From Chlorops oryzae (Eukaryota; Arthropoda; Insecta; Diptera; Chloropidae), in contig CM035807.1 in the NCBI GenBank assembly GCA_020466095.1, positions 110,963,308-111,027,307 on the forward strand: a stretch of 64,000 bases of DNA, given 5' to 3'. The notes beneath the pieces were generated by a model. That model saw nothing but the letters and a program-made list of their open reading frames with translations, had not been told where the DNA came from and ran no database searches. Below, piece by piece: positions 46,055 to 56,750 of this stretch; positions within the stretch are counted from its first letter, which is position 1, and each line of letters opens with the position of its first letter. A program made the translations under genes and the position numbers.

Positions 46055-46699
46055 CCCTAGTCCTTATAACCAACTTTTACTACGAGAACGTATAACCAAG
46101 TACAGGTGTGGCCAGTAGGAATTTTTTGCAATTTATTTATATTTGGTGGTTATTTCTTTAGGATTTCAACTACCTGTCACTACGTGTAAGTAAAATTTCG
46201 TCCAGTTCCGTTGGCTAGAATAGCAATAAAACCCACTTTTCGAGAGTAACAAAATGAGCACAGAAGACGCACTCTTTACATGTGCTCTTCATGTAAACGG
46301 CCAATTTGTTTGCAGCATTCAAGCACTTTGTTTGTATGCGTAATTTGCAACAATAAAGAAAAAAAAATAAATAATTTAAGTTATAAGAAATAATATATTT
46401 AAATAAAAACATACATTTACATTATCTAATAACAAAAAAACATTGTTTTATTTATGTAGAAACTTATAAAATTGCACTAAAAGATAGTGGCCACACCTGT
46501 ACTTGGATATTCGTTTATGGGGGTAAAGGCTTTGAAGGATCATAGCTCCTCAATGCCTTGACCCAGCACATCAGTCGTGGCAGTCGATGCGGATTACCGT
46601 AATCTTCCTAGATCCGGAGTTTTATAAAATTACATTAAATGGTTTTGCAGGTACATCACTCCAAAGTGCCACACCTGTACCCGGTTATAAGGACTAGGG
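46055..46699. mobile_element. piggyBac-type MITE, 645 bp, carrying a Tc1-like MITE
   Basis: Perfect 17-bp inverted ends CCCTAGTCCTTATAACC lie between TTAA at 46051-46054 and TTAA at 46700-46703. The right inner flank reads GGGTACAGGTGTGGCAC on the minus strand, resembling the ends of the nested element at 46103. Confidence 0.92.
46103..46499. mobile_element. Tc1/mariner-type MITE nested in the piggyBac element, 397 bp
   Basis: Ends CAGGTGTGGCCAGTA and, on the other strand, CAGGTGTGGCCACTA, both followed further in by GCAATTT. TA lies at 46101-46102 and 46500-46501. The interior is A/T-rich and non-coding. Confidence 0.85.
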
Positions 46700-46703
46700 T
46701 TAA

Positions 46704-46942
46704 AAAGATATCCAAATGGAAGAATTTGTGGGAAATTGGTAATGACAATGAAAACTTTAAAGTGTTTTTTTTATCATCGATGAGTCGATTAGAATTCAAC
46801 TTATACTGTGATCGTTTTAGTGGTGTGTAGGGATGAACACTTCGTTCAATAATCGATTAACGCATCATTAGCACTAGAAGCAATCCGTGGACGATCCTTT
46901 TTGGAGTTTAAATCAGAGCTGAGAATATAATTTAAATTTAAA
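46704..46942. other. Spacer downstream of the secreted-protein gene
   Basis: Lies between the piggyBac element and the polyadenylation signal of the minus-strand gene. A/T-rich, nothing recognised. Confidence 0.4.
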
Positions 46943-46948
46943 TTTATT
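46943..46948 (-). promoter_or_regulatory. Polyadenylation signal AATAAA of the secreted-protein gene
   Basis: AATAAA on the minus strand lies about 75 nt after the stop codon of the secreted-protein gene, in very A/T-rich sequence. The distance suits a short 3' untranslated region. The hexamer is frequent by chance in A/T-rich DNA, so it is only supporting evidence. Confidence 0.5.
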
Positions 46949-47022
46949 TTGAGTTTAAAATTTCTTTTAGATTTTCGATTAAAATGGAAAGCTATTTTAA
47001 TCGAAGTCTGCCCCTTTGAAGG

Positions 47023-47743
47023 TCATGTGTTCACTCTAATTCGCTTCAGGGTAATTTTCTTATTTTTGTTGGTTTTTGTTGAAGGTTCGCGAATTTCTAT
47101 ATTGGGTTTTTGGATTCTCTTTGACTTCGAATTTGGTTTATAAGTTTCAATTATGCTGTCCGAATCGTCATCATCAAAATCATCATAGTACGCATCCTCT
47201 TCTATGTCATCGGAATCAGCTTCCGGATCGTCCTTAAAACTGCGTGTCCCAGGTAGTGCATAAAACGGTGAATCAAATTGAGATGGCATCGGTATAGCTG
47301 ATGCTGTCCCTGTTGACATTGATGGTGCTGGCGCTAATGGTGGTTGGGGTATTGCTACCATTCCTGGGGGTGGATCACAAAATGGCAATTGTTGTTGTTG
47401 ATTTTGCAGGAAATTACGGCCATTGCCGCCGTAGTCATAATAGTCGTAATTGGGTATACAAGGATATCCTGTGTTGGGTCCGTTTGAATAATATGGACGT
47501 GGGGTCGCACCCCATGAGCCAAACATGTAAAAAATGCTCCCGGCTAATCGGGGCTCTTCTTTGTTTTTCGATGCATCCGAGAGGCTTTTAAAGATCCGAA
47601 AATTCTGAGCACATTCTAAAGGGGTTTGGAAATATGTATGAAGCGGTTACAATATACGATTTTGCTCGCAGAGACTCACCACCAACTCCGGCTAAAGTGA
47701 TTGAGAGTAGCAGCATTAATCCTTTTTTGTTAATATTCATCAT
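47023..47743 (-). CDS. Two-exon secreted protein, 218 aa, family not recognised
   Basis: Exon 1 is 47743-47680 and exon 2 is 47615-47023, including the stop. Exon 1 opens with two Met codons (A at -3) and encodes a signal peptide: two Lys, then a hydrophobic core LMLLLSITLAGVG at about residues 9-21. It ends in phase 1 at G|GTGAGT. The acceptor CCCTTTAG restores a Glu codon at residue 22 and the frame stays open to the stop. The mature part has Cys at 23, 74 and 101, a Tyr/Asn/Gly-rich stretch (62-87), a Gln run (94-97), a Pro-rich stretch (103-119), an Asp/Glu-rich block (150-178) and a basic tail (179-218) with a dibasic KSKR at 185-188. No transmembrane segment follows the signal, so secretion is inferred. 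The design resembles structural, eggshell-like or glandular secreted proteins, but I cannot assign a family. It stands alone; flanks are repeats and spacer. The splice model is strongly self-consistent, the function unknown. Confidence 0.82.
47616..47679 (-). other. 64-nt intron of the secreted-protein gene
   Basis: On the minus strand the intron starts GTGAGTCTC and ends CCAAACCCCTTTAG, a strong pyrimidine-rich acceptor. Its length is typical of short dipteran introns. The next AG downstream (CTCAG) would put a stop codon in frame within a few codons, so the acceptor choice is unambiguous. Confidence 0.8.
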
Positions 47744-47813
47744 CTTCTTGATATAGAACTCATCCAAGTGATTGCAACAGACTATTTAAGCGGAGCTTCG
47801 TGATCATTTGGAT

Positions 47814-47821
47814 CTTATATA
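47814..47821 (-). promoter_or_regulatory. Candidate TATA box for the secreted-protein gene
   Basis: The minus strand reads TATATAAG here, about 70 nt upstream of the start codon, placing transcription start near 47790 and leaving a 5' leader of roughly 45 nt. A second, weaker A/T-rich candidate (TTAAATAG) lies at 47783-47790 and would give a leader of about 15 nt. No start site can be fixed from sequence alone. Confidence 0.45.
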
Positions 47822-48350
47822 GAATTCGAAATTCTCTTCTCTTAGTTTTTTTTTTGGTTTTGTTTTGAATAGTGACTAAATAAATGAAATCAAGACAATA
47901 GCATCTCATGGGAAGGAAAGAAGTCTATTTCAGAAATATGCTTTTGTTAAACATAGTGGCAGTTAATCCCACAAAATAGCACAGTAGTACAGCTATTTCA
48001 AATTTAAAAAAAAAAAAGATAAAACAAAAGGGAACCTCTTAAAGAGAGCAGGTTAAACGTTGATTCGAATTTATTGGAATATAATTAACATAATCATTGC
48101 GTGATAGCAAATTTAACATAATAAAGCTGTTACGGCTCACCTAAAATCAAAAGTGGATCTTAAGAACAAAAACAATGGCTAGTTTTTTTTTATGCCTAAA
48201 CAAACAAAAAAGAAAGACAAAGAGAAGAAAAAAATTTGAAAAGTCTATAAAATAATAAATAAAATCATTTTTTTCCCAAAGGCCCTGACCCAAATATTCG
48301 ACCGCTTTTCGATGAAATAAAATTATTCGATAGCGTCTCGTAGTTAATAC
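47822..48350. other. Upstream region of the secreted-protein gene
   Basis: Upstream of the candidate TATA box. A/T-rich with an A run near 48005. No second gene or clear regulatory motif recognised. It is bounded by the hAT MITE at 48359. Confidence 0.35.
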
Positions 48351-48358
48351 GTGTCTAC

Positions 48359-48926
48359 TAAGGTGGATCGATTTTGTAACCTCCAATTGCCCTGGGAGAA
48401 TATTATTCTGTTGGCCATACTTAATAATTATGCCGAAGAAACTATAGGTCAAATGTGAATTTTAACCTTCCGCTTTTGCAAACAAAGGTTTTTCATGCCA
48501 CATTCGACTTAGTTTGGTCATCATTGTTGGTGAAAGAATCTCAAAAATCAGAGAAACAATCACTTCAACGTCCCTCAAAACTCGAAACATTGAAAAAATT
48601 TTATATTTTCTTTAATAACTATCTTAAAATGGCAAATTTATGATGATTTTTCAAGCAAAATTTTATTATATCTCATGCCTAAAATTATGCTAAGAATCAA
48701 AATAAAAAAAATTCAATTTAAAAACCTTTTTGATTAGATAGAAATTTCAATTATTTGTAGCATGGTTTTAGGCATATTTAAGATGGGCCTTCTTTTTGAA
48801 AAGCGGAAGAAAAAAATTCGGCTTTGATCTATGGTTCCCTGGGCATTTTTTCTCCAAAAATTTTTTAGAATCTTATTTCACTAGGGAAATTATCATTTTT
48901 TTTGTCGAACAAAACGATCCACCTTA
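48359..48926. mobile_element. hAT-type MITE family TAAGGTGGATCG, copy 2 (568 bp)
   Basis: Same ends and body as 40309-40868, same orientation. The exact 8-bp duplication GTGTCTAC lies at 48351-48358 and 48927-48934. Short open frames within it are shared noise. Confidence 0.95.
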
Positions 48927-48934
48927 GTGTCTAC

Positions 48935-49234
48935 ACTCAAAAAAACTTTCTCAAGAACTTAAAATTGTTATTAAAAAAATTATTGCATCAAGATTTAATT
49001 TTCAATTTCTGTGATCATGCGAAGAATTTTTTTTTTTTTGTTTAGGAACTTCCATTTTTTTTTTTAGAACAATTTAAATTGTTGGGATCGAGTTAATCAA
49101 CAAAATTTTTGGGACAAAGTATAAAATTGTTGAGATTACATTTTTAGTTTTTTTTAATGTAAAATCGAATCGCTTTGAACCCACAAAGCACAGACGGGAT
49201 CTTAAAAAATATTTTCATTGCTTAAATTAATCCG
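48935..49234. other. Spacer, poly-T rich
   Basis: T and A homopolymers (49026-49037, 49055-49065) and no frame of interest. Confidence 0.35.
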
Positions 49235-49470
49235 TGTGGCACGGGGATAGCGTAGGAAATGCGAGCTATTCTCTTGATCCCGGGGTCCAACGTTCGATTC
49301 CCGGCACAGGTATTCCAAGCCTAGCACTGGTTTTTCAAAAAAATCGTCTTTTAGGGGCACACTACATAATAAGACATACACACACACAAATACAAGAAAA
49401 CCCCCCACGGTATCACGATGGGCCGGTGAACGGCCTAAGTGGCATCCACTGCAACACACATACATACATA
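49235..49470 (+). mobile_element. tRNA-related SINE, copy 1
   Basis: The head has GTGGCACGGGGATAGCG (A-box-like) and CGTTCGATTCCCGGCAC (B-box-like, 49291-49307). The body contains CACTACATAATAAGACATA and TATCACGATGGGCCGGTG, and the tail is ACACACATACATACATA. It aligns with 62336-62523. No target duplication found. Confidence 0.7.
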
Positions 49471-50455
49471 AGTTAAGCCTTCCTTAACCTAGTCTTTAAA
49501 TCAGAGGCTACCAAACTTTATGCTCAAAGATTTTCAAGGATTTCAAAGAAATAAGTTTGCTTTCTAAGTGCTTGGCTTCACAATTGAAACTTGAATATTC
49601 TTGAATATTTCGAGTGGAGAAACTCTGTGTCTTTTTTCTTTAACCCTTTAAACTTCGATGGATTCTGTTGAGAACACTGGGATCTATTCTTTTGATTTAG
49701 GTATACTTTTTTAATTTGTGTACAAAATAGTTTTGTAAGTGTGTATTTTTCAGTATGATAAAGTGTTGTACACACTTTCATTTCCTCTATGTTTGAATTG
49801 CGGATTTCAATGAATTCAATTGAATCCTTACATCTAAGTAAATAGAGAATGTAGTTTCCTTTAAAGCACACGAAATTGCGCGAATGCATTCAATTTGAAA
49901 AACTTTCAGGAACCCAAGGCATTTCAAAGTCGTCCGTTTCGAATCGAGCGTCCTTCATAATATTCTTTCACAAGCCGGCTTACGGCAGAGTAAATCTGTT
50001 TTCTTTTTTGAAACACTTTAGTTGCTGCAGTGGTTGTGTTGCAACGGCTGTTGCACCATCAAGCAGAACAACATATGCCAAAACAATTTTTCGGTTTGAA
50101 AAACTTGAAAACTCCTGCGTGGTGGCCATTTCTCTCTGCCGTTTCTTGTTGGCTTTCTTCTGTATTGGATTTTTCACTTTAAGTTATTTTCAAGCGCTTT
50201 TGACAACCTTTTTTCGCTTTTAAGCCATCATTTATGGAGTTGAGAGGAATCAAAACACAAGTTATGGATTTAAAGTAGTCAACTTTGAAAGTTTTCTTCC
50301 ATCTGAGCATTTCATTTGTCTGAGTCCTTTGGACTTTGGAGAATTGAGAAATTCGAAATAATATTTAAATTATTGAATTATATGTCACTCTATGTTCAAG
50401 AAGGGATTAGGTATAGCATTTCCATTCTTAAAGTAATATTAAAGAGTTTTCCTTA
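49471..50455. other. Spacer, no gene recognised
   Basis: Open frames up to 115 codons (49876-50223) without domain features. A/T-rich. Confidence 0.4.
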
Positions 50456-50465
50456 CTTTTGCAAA

Positions 50466-51267
50466 AGAGAGACACATTGATAGAGTCGTAGATAGAGACA
50501 AGGATAGAGTCATAGACAGAGACAAGGATAGAGTCATAGACAGAGACAAGGATAGAGTCATAGACAGAGATAGAGTCATAGACAGGGATAGAGTCATAGA
50601 CAGATCAAGAATAGAGTTCATAGAATAGAGACAAGGATAGAGTCATAGACAGGGATAGAGTCATAGACAGAGACAAGAGATAGAGTCAGAGATAGAGTCA
50701 GAGATAGAGCCAGAGATAGAGTCAGAGATAGAGTCAGAGATAGAGCCAGAGATAGAGTCAGAGATAGAGTCAGAGATAGAGTCAGAGATAGAGTCAGAGA
50801 TAGAGTCAGAGATAGAGATAGAGAGAGATATAGAGAGATAGAGATAGATAGAGATAGATAGAGATAGATAGAGATAGAGAGTAGATAGAGTATAGATAGA
50901 GTAGAAGATAGATAGAGTAGAGATAGATAGAGATAGATAGAGATAGATAGAGATAGATAGAGATAGAGATAGATAGAGATAGATAGAGATAGATAGAGAT
51001 AGAAGAGATAGATAGAGATAGATAGATAGAGATATATAGAGATAGATAGAGATAGATAGAGATAGATAGAGAAGATAGATAGAAGATAGATAGAGATAGA
51101 TAGATAGAAGATAGATAGAGATAGATAGATAGAAGATAGATAGATAGATGAAGATAGAGATAGATAGAGATAGATAGATAGATAGAGATAGATAGATAGA
51201 TAGATAGATAGAGATAGATAGATAGAGAAGAAATAGAGAGAGATAGAGATAGATAGAAGATAGATAG

Positions 51268-51310
<43 letters not shown>

Positions 51311-51322
51311 AAGATAGGTATA
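50466..51322. repeat. GATA/GACA-type microsatellite, 0.86 kb, three zones
   Basis: Zone 1 (about 50480-50680) repeats GATAGAGTCATAGACAGAG. Zone 2 (50680-50815) repeats the 12-mer AGAGATAGAGTC. Zone 3 (50815-51322) is GATAGATAGAGATA. Open frames on the minus strand (Ser/Leu/Tyr repeats up to 235 codons) are read-through. The gradient suggests stepwise expansion from different seeds. Confidence 0.97.
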
Positions 51323-52952
51323 CATAGAGATAGAATTTTTAAGAGCAACTCCAACAAAAAGGCCTTTAGAAATAAAACATAATATTAATAACTGATATTA
51401 TACTTATTATTTCTCTGTAACCATGCTCTTGAAACACTCATTCACCTTTTACTTAGAGTAAGGCAAACTTTAAAGTGGACCTTAAATTTCAATGGACACC
51501 AATTAGTTTTTATCACGAATTCTCAATTCATTTAACCCTTCACTAGAATCCATCACACATTGTGATAATTTATAATTTAATAAATTATTTATCGGACGAA
51601 GAGAAAGTTTCCAAATGACCTGACAGTGCCAGACGAGCTGAATTCCGCAAAATAAATTATTATCAACATCATTTGTACCAAGGCTCTTCAATAGAAACCA
51701 AATAGCTGTGACGGCAATATAATAAAATTATTTAGATATTTTTCAGCCCCCACACACTCACGCACACACACACACACATAAATAATGATGGATTGGGTAT
51801 ACACGAAAACGTGAACTAATTTTCGAATATTGCATGTTCAATTGGTGTTTGCATCCATTGAACGAGAACCTCCAGATAATTTGATGTCGGCCGACGAAAA
51901 TATGCTTTGAATTTTGTGTTGCAACATTATATTCGCTACGTGCTTCATTTGCCATAAATTGTCTTTACTACTCTAATCAGCATTTCGTGGCAACAACAAT
52001 TTCATCAGTTCTAATAGCGACAAGAGAAGAACCAACAAAAAAAAAAAAAAAATAAGGGAGAAATAAGCGAAAACTATTTGCAATTGCATACAAATTGTAG
52101 CAATGCGATAAGCATCTTATGGCCATTGCCATCTAGATGAACATAGGCACATACTATCACATGATATTAGCCTTCGAACGATCGAAAAACGACCGCAAAA
52201 GCAGGATGTGTCACAAAATATGTGAAAAGAATACAGCCTGGAGGCTCAATGTTGCTTGCGAAACATGGCCGATCAACACATGAATTACGTTGACTCTATC
52301 CGACTCTGGTGTACTTACAGGAAACATTCCACTGGACGACATGCTAGACATGCACAAACGTTCGAATGACCGAAAAAGCGAAAAAGCTGCCCATCAGCAG
52401 AAAGAAATCTTCTTCGTCCTTCCGCACACTATCTTTTTTTTTTTTTTTTTTGTGAGTAGGTCACGTCCAATGGGAATGGTCAGAACGTGTAATTTTTGTG
52501 GTTTTCCAGTAAACGGACCGTATACTTTCGGCTCCAATGTGAAGTGTGTGGGTAAAGTAAAACTTAGGCAGCGGCTGACATCCAGCTATGGCACAATTGT
52601 CAATAAAATGAAATCATATCCTCATACCTTATCCTTATGGCTATTTAATATGTCGTTCTTGGTCGAAGATGATTTCGTTTGACACAGATGCTCGGGGAGC
52701 TTCATTTTATATCATTCAGTGGCTATTTTCATTCGTCATATGAACTACTTATGTTATCTAAAGGTAAATTTGAATATTGAGGCTATATCCTTTGTAAAAA
52801 ATTTTAACACCAAGAGCACAATTTTAATAGTGTGAATGGTCTGTGAATGGGAATGAAGGAGCTTAAATGAGTATTTTGAAAATTCATAACTCCAAGACAG
52901 TCGATAAGGGTCAGATGAGTATGAAATGGAGGCTCGACATGACGCAGGATGT
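51323..52952. other. Spacer, no gene recognised
   Basis: A CA run lies at about 51749-51778. The frame 52290-52682 (130 codons) passes through a T run as poly-Phe and has no domain. Unique-looking. Confidence 0.4.
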
Positions 52953-53289
52953 CCCATAAGTAGAGTTCGGATTTTGAATATTTTGAATTTTTTTGAATTT
53001 GCTGTTTTAATTTTTTATTCACTGAAGTAGGCTTTTTTTTGTTAATTTGACAATTCAACATTTTCATAGGAAACTACCCAGCTAGCATTTTTCGAAATTT
53101 TTGATCAAAAGCGAGTGTTTTTCGAATCGCCTTTCTGATTAAAAATATCAAATATGCGCTCGCTTCTGATCAAAAATTATACTTTTGTCGGGAGAAATTG
53201 AAACCCTAGCCGCGACTCTTCTTAGGGAGTCATATTTGATATCATTTGCGAGTCATTTTCGAGTCATTTTCGTTATCATTTTCGAGTCA

Positions 53290-53500
53290 TATTTGTTACT
53301 ATTTTCGAGTCTTCTACGACTCATATTTGCTATCATTTTGGAGTCTTCTACGACTCATATTTTCTATCATTTTGGAGTCTTCTACGACTCATATTTCCTA
53401 TCATTTTGGAGTCTTCTACGACTCATATTTGCTATCATTTTGAAGTCTTCTACGACTCATTTGCTATCATTTTGGAGTCTTCTACGACTCATACTTATAA
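53290..53500. repeat. 34-bp minisatellite with GAGTC/GACTC hairpins
   Basis: About six units of TTTTGGAGTCTTCTACGACT followed by CATATTTGCTATCA. Each unit holds the 5-bp inverted pair GAGTC-GACTC around TTCTAC. Open frames in this stretch (53185-53532) are read-through. Confidence 0.9.
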
Positions 53501-53619
53501 TCAATTGCTTACCAAAAATAAAAAAAAAATAAAAATTTTTTAAAAATCAATACACATTTTTTGGCTTTTCCGTGTATATGACATGTTATATGTATTATTA
53601 TTATAAATTCAATATTTTT

Positions 53620-53705
53620 TTTTTCCTTTGCCTTATGTGGAATTTGAACCTAGAAACTCTCGTTCTCTAGTCCTGTGCTCACCCGTCGACACCAAGCTTT
53701 CCAAA
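53620..53705 (-). repeat. tRNA-like SINE fragment, minus strand
   Basis: On the minus strand it reads AGCTTGGTGTCGACGGGTG (A-box-like) and CTAGGTTCAAATTCCAC (B-box-like), followed by an A run (53616-53624 as T on plus). It lies inside the nested element at 53077-54026. Confidence 0.5.
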
Positions 53706-54638
53706 TCGAAAGTCATGGAAATTTTTCGTTTATAACTTTAAAGTCAAATTCCATTCAATTCAATTTTTAGTCAAATATCGAGTGAAATATAAGATAGAAA
53801 CAATTTGAATGATCGTATTTCAATCCCCTACATGATTAATTGGCGATTGCTCTATATTATGTTGTTGCAATTTGAATACGACTCGCTTTTGAAACATATT
53901 GGAGAGTCGTTTTCGAGTCTTCTTTTAATCATGCATGTGATCAATCATTTTCTAATCATGAAGGGGGCTCGAAAAAGACTCGTAAATGAATCTTCTCATA
54001 AAACAGTCTTCCAAATTTTGGGTGGGTAAATCGAACTAATTTGGAATTTTTGACTGTGCATTTTTTGAATATTTTGAACTTTTTGCAATTTTTAAAATAT
54101 TTTTTGAATATTTTTTGAATATTTTTTTGATTTTTTCTTCATTTTTGTATATATTCAATTTGAATATTTTGAAGTTTTTTGAATTATTTGAATTTATTGA
54201 ATATTTAGTTTTTTTTTTTGAATTTTTTTCCATTTAACTGTGCTTTTTGAATATTTTATTCACTGAAGTAGGCTTTTTTTTGTTAATTTGACAATTCAAC
54301 ATTTTAATAGGCATACTAAATCGAACTAATTTGGAATTTTGGACTTTGAATTTTTTGAATATTTTGAATTTTTGGCATTTTTGTTTGATTTTTTTTTTGA
54401 ATTTTTGAATTTTGAATATTTATTTTTTTTTGAATGATTTTTAATTTTTTTTGAAATTTTATTTTGATACAATTCAATTTACCATCTAAATTAGAAATGA
54501 TATTTTTGAAATTAATTTTTGGCATTTTTTTTTACATAATTTATTTTGAATCTGAATTTTTTGAATATCTATTTTTGAAATGAATAATTTTTTTTTTTCA
54601 TTTTCTTACATATTCAAATTCCGAGCCCTGCTCATAAG

Positions 54639-56472
54639 GTTAAAATCGAATATTTTTAATCATCAATTTTTAATCATTATTTTCATTACATTTATTTTGA
54701 TGCTAAGCAATTTTTGACGATTATCTAAAGCTTTTAATGAAACACTTTCAACATGAAATGTTCAAGTACCTATACTGGCTCTCCTCACCAATGCTCTTTA
54801 AGACGATACTCCATTCATTAATGTTTATTTGTCCCCATGGAAATGGCGTAGGAAAACTTTCTGCTCGGCTTTGTTAATTTTTCCACGTTGCACAATTAGA
54901 AATGGGCTCATGAGTCATGGAGTCTACGCACAGATTCTTAAATACATTTGAAGAAAAAAAGAATGACGGCGCGTCGCGCATAATTAATGCAAATTTTATA
55001 TACATACCTACCTACATTTATACACTGAGCGAAAAATCTGTTCGTTTCCGCTTTAAATTGCGTACGCTCAAAATGAGTCGAAATGAGTTTTTCATCGAGT
55101 CACGCTGCTAACAACATAATTTAGCCCATAAAATTACACTCATTTCCCGCCCGTAAGAGGCGGAAGTAAAACGATCACGGCAGTCAAAGGCTAAACGGAT
55201 GGAAAGCACACTTTTGGCTAAGCAATCCGAAAAGAACACATTCGCTCACACAAACACACAAACACACTGTCTCACACACACTTGCTGCCAACCGAACGCA
55301 ACCGGCAATGGCAGACAAAGGAGCCCCGACGCGCCGCTTAAACCGAAATTGGGGGGAGGCCACGAGCCTTTGCGCTTTTTCGGCGTTTATTTGTAATGGA
55401 GCGAGTTCGCTGTGGCTAATTAGAATTAAGTGCTTACGTTTCGCGGTTAATGGGTGCGTGGGTTAATGTCTATGACATACAATACTTAAGCATACTTTCG
55501 GGCGCTCCGTTCCGTTTCGATTGCACCATTTTCGTCTGCATGGAATACAAATATAAGTACACGAAGCGTATGCTTTCTCTGTGCCCATGACCCGTGCGTA
55601 AATATCGCTAGATACTTTAACCCGAAATTTCGTTGTTCGCCAGACGACAACAGAAAAATGTTATGCCCAGGTTGAAACGTTCCGTATTGGCAAAGAGAAA
55701 TTCTTTTTAGCAATTTTTGAAATATTTTTAAATGCAGCTCAAAGCGATTTACGGAAATGGTTAACGGAAATTAGCGCTAAATCGTGTTAGCGGAAATATT
55801 TTTGTGCTTTCTGGCCATTTGAATTTAGGCTCATTTGATGTGTAACAAAGCATAAAAATCAGGCAGGAAATGCTTTGAAATTATAAAAATTTTCGTCCTT
55901 GTTCGCTGAAGACCAAATCGCTAGGTTGTTCGTAGAAAAAAAAAAATAATAATAATAATTTGAATGAAACTATTCGTGGCACAATTTACTGGTCTTGAGG
56001 GAAGAGAATTTACCCCCACACCCCTTTTTTTTGTAATTTTATTTCAACCCCCACCCCATCTTCTCTTGTTGTTTACTTAGGATTGATGTTTGATGTTTTC
56101 TCTGCTTAATTAGAACCGAAGAGAGTGGATTGAATGTGGTAATAGTTTGGCATGTTGTATAAATTAAATTCCTAAATCAGTCTAGCACATTGAACCGTAA
56201 GGAGTTGCTGCTTTATAGTGTTGGATTACGGCTTGCATGTATTATAATGATGCAAGTGACAAGGACATTGACGAATTAATCGATTCATAGCCAATTAACA
56301 ATAGCAGGAAAATGTTGGAGTGGAAAAAAAAGAAGGATCATTGTTAGAAGATTGATGATTTTTGTTATTCAGCTTATTTTATGGAATGCACAGTGATGCC
56401 TCCTTCTATCAATTATTAAGGAATGAATTGGAAAACGACTGTTCGCAGAACAGAAATTTTTTGAGGTCTCAT
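54639..56472. other. Spacer, no gene recognised
   Basis: 54800-55480 is less A/T-rich and unique-looking. ACACAAACACACAAACACAC occurs near 55247. No convincing open frame. Confidence 0.4.
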
Positions 56473-56750
56473 TGAACAGGCTTTGAAAAAATTCGTTCTC
56501 TCTCTACTTTGAGTGGACTATAGTTCGATCCTTCATGCTGTATTATAAAGTATTTCCCTATTTACACACACAAATTTCTCTTTTGAAATTCTTTAGTTAT
56601 TAGATAAGACAGGCGAGACGAAAGGAGATCTTGCCCATCTCGCCTGCTTAGTGATTATTTGGAAAGAAAAATTTGTGTGTAAAATACAGCATGAAGGATC
56701 GAACTATAGTCCACTCAAAGTAGAGAACGAATTTTTTCAAAGCCTGTTCA
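56473..56750. repeat. Fold-back element, 278 bp, with nested inner palindrome
   Basis: The left arm from TGAACAGGCTTTGAAAAAAT through GTGGACTATAGTTCGATCC to ATGCTGTATT is repeated inverted at 56682-56750 with one 4-bp length difference. Pairing continues inward (ACACACAAATTT with AAATTTGTGTGT). The centre has its own hairpin, CAGGCGAGA with TCTCGCCTG (about 56611-56646). Almost the whole stretch can fold on itself. Confidence 0.88.

Larger units (their letters stand above)
53077..54026. mobile_element. TA-target insertion nested in the hAT element, 950 bp
   Basis: The left end is CCCAGCTAGCATTTTTCG and the right end, on the other strand, CCCACCCAAAATTT. TA flanks both sides (53075-53076, 54027-54028). 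The second copy of the host segment has an uninterrupted ACTAAATCGAAC at 54315-54326, the empty site. The interior contains a 34-bp minisatellite and a SINE fragment. Confidence 0.75.
52961..54630. mobile_element. hAT-type element, 1670 bp, with internal duplication and nested insertions
   Basis: The left end TAGAGTTCGGATTTTGAATAT and the right end, on the other strand, CAGGGCTCGGAATTTGAATAT are imperfect inverted repeats. Flanks CCCATAAG (52953-52960) and CTCATAAG (54631-54638) match in seven of eight bases. A segment with CACTGAAGTAGGC, GTTAATTTGACAATTCAAC and AATCGAACTAATTTGGAATT occurs twice (from 53016 and from 54257). The first copy is split by the element 53077-54026. Much of the rest is TTTTGAATA low complexity. 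No transposase. Confidence 0.82.

Noticed and set aside
50618..51325. 235-codon open frame on the minus strand
   Set aside because: It is read-through of the GATA microsatellite (Ser/Leu/Tyr/Ile repeats) and overlaps a second equally long frame.
52290..52682. 130-codon frame with a CNFCG word
   Set aside because: It passes through a T homopolymer as poly-Phe; a single CxxC-like word is not enough for a zinc-binding protein.
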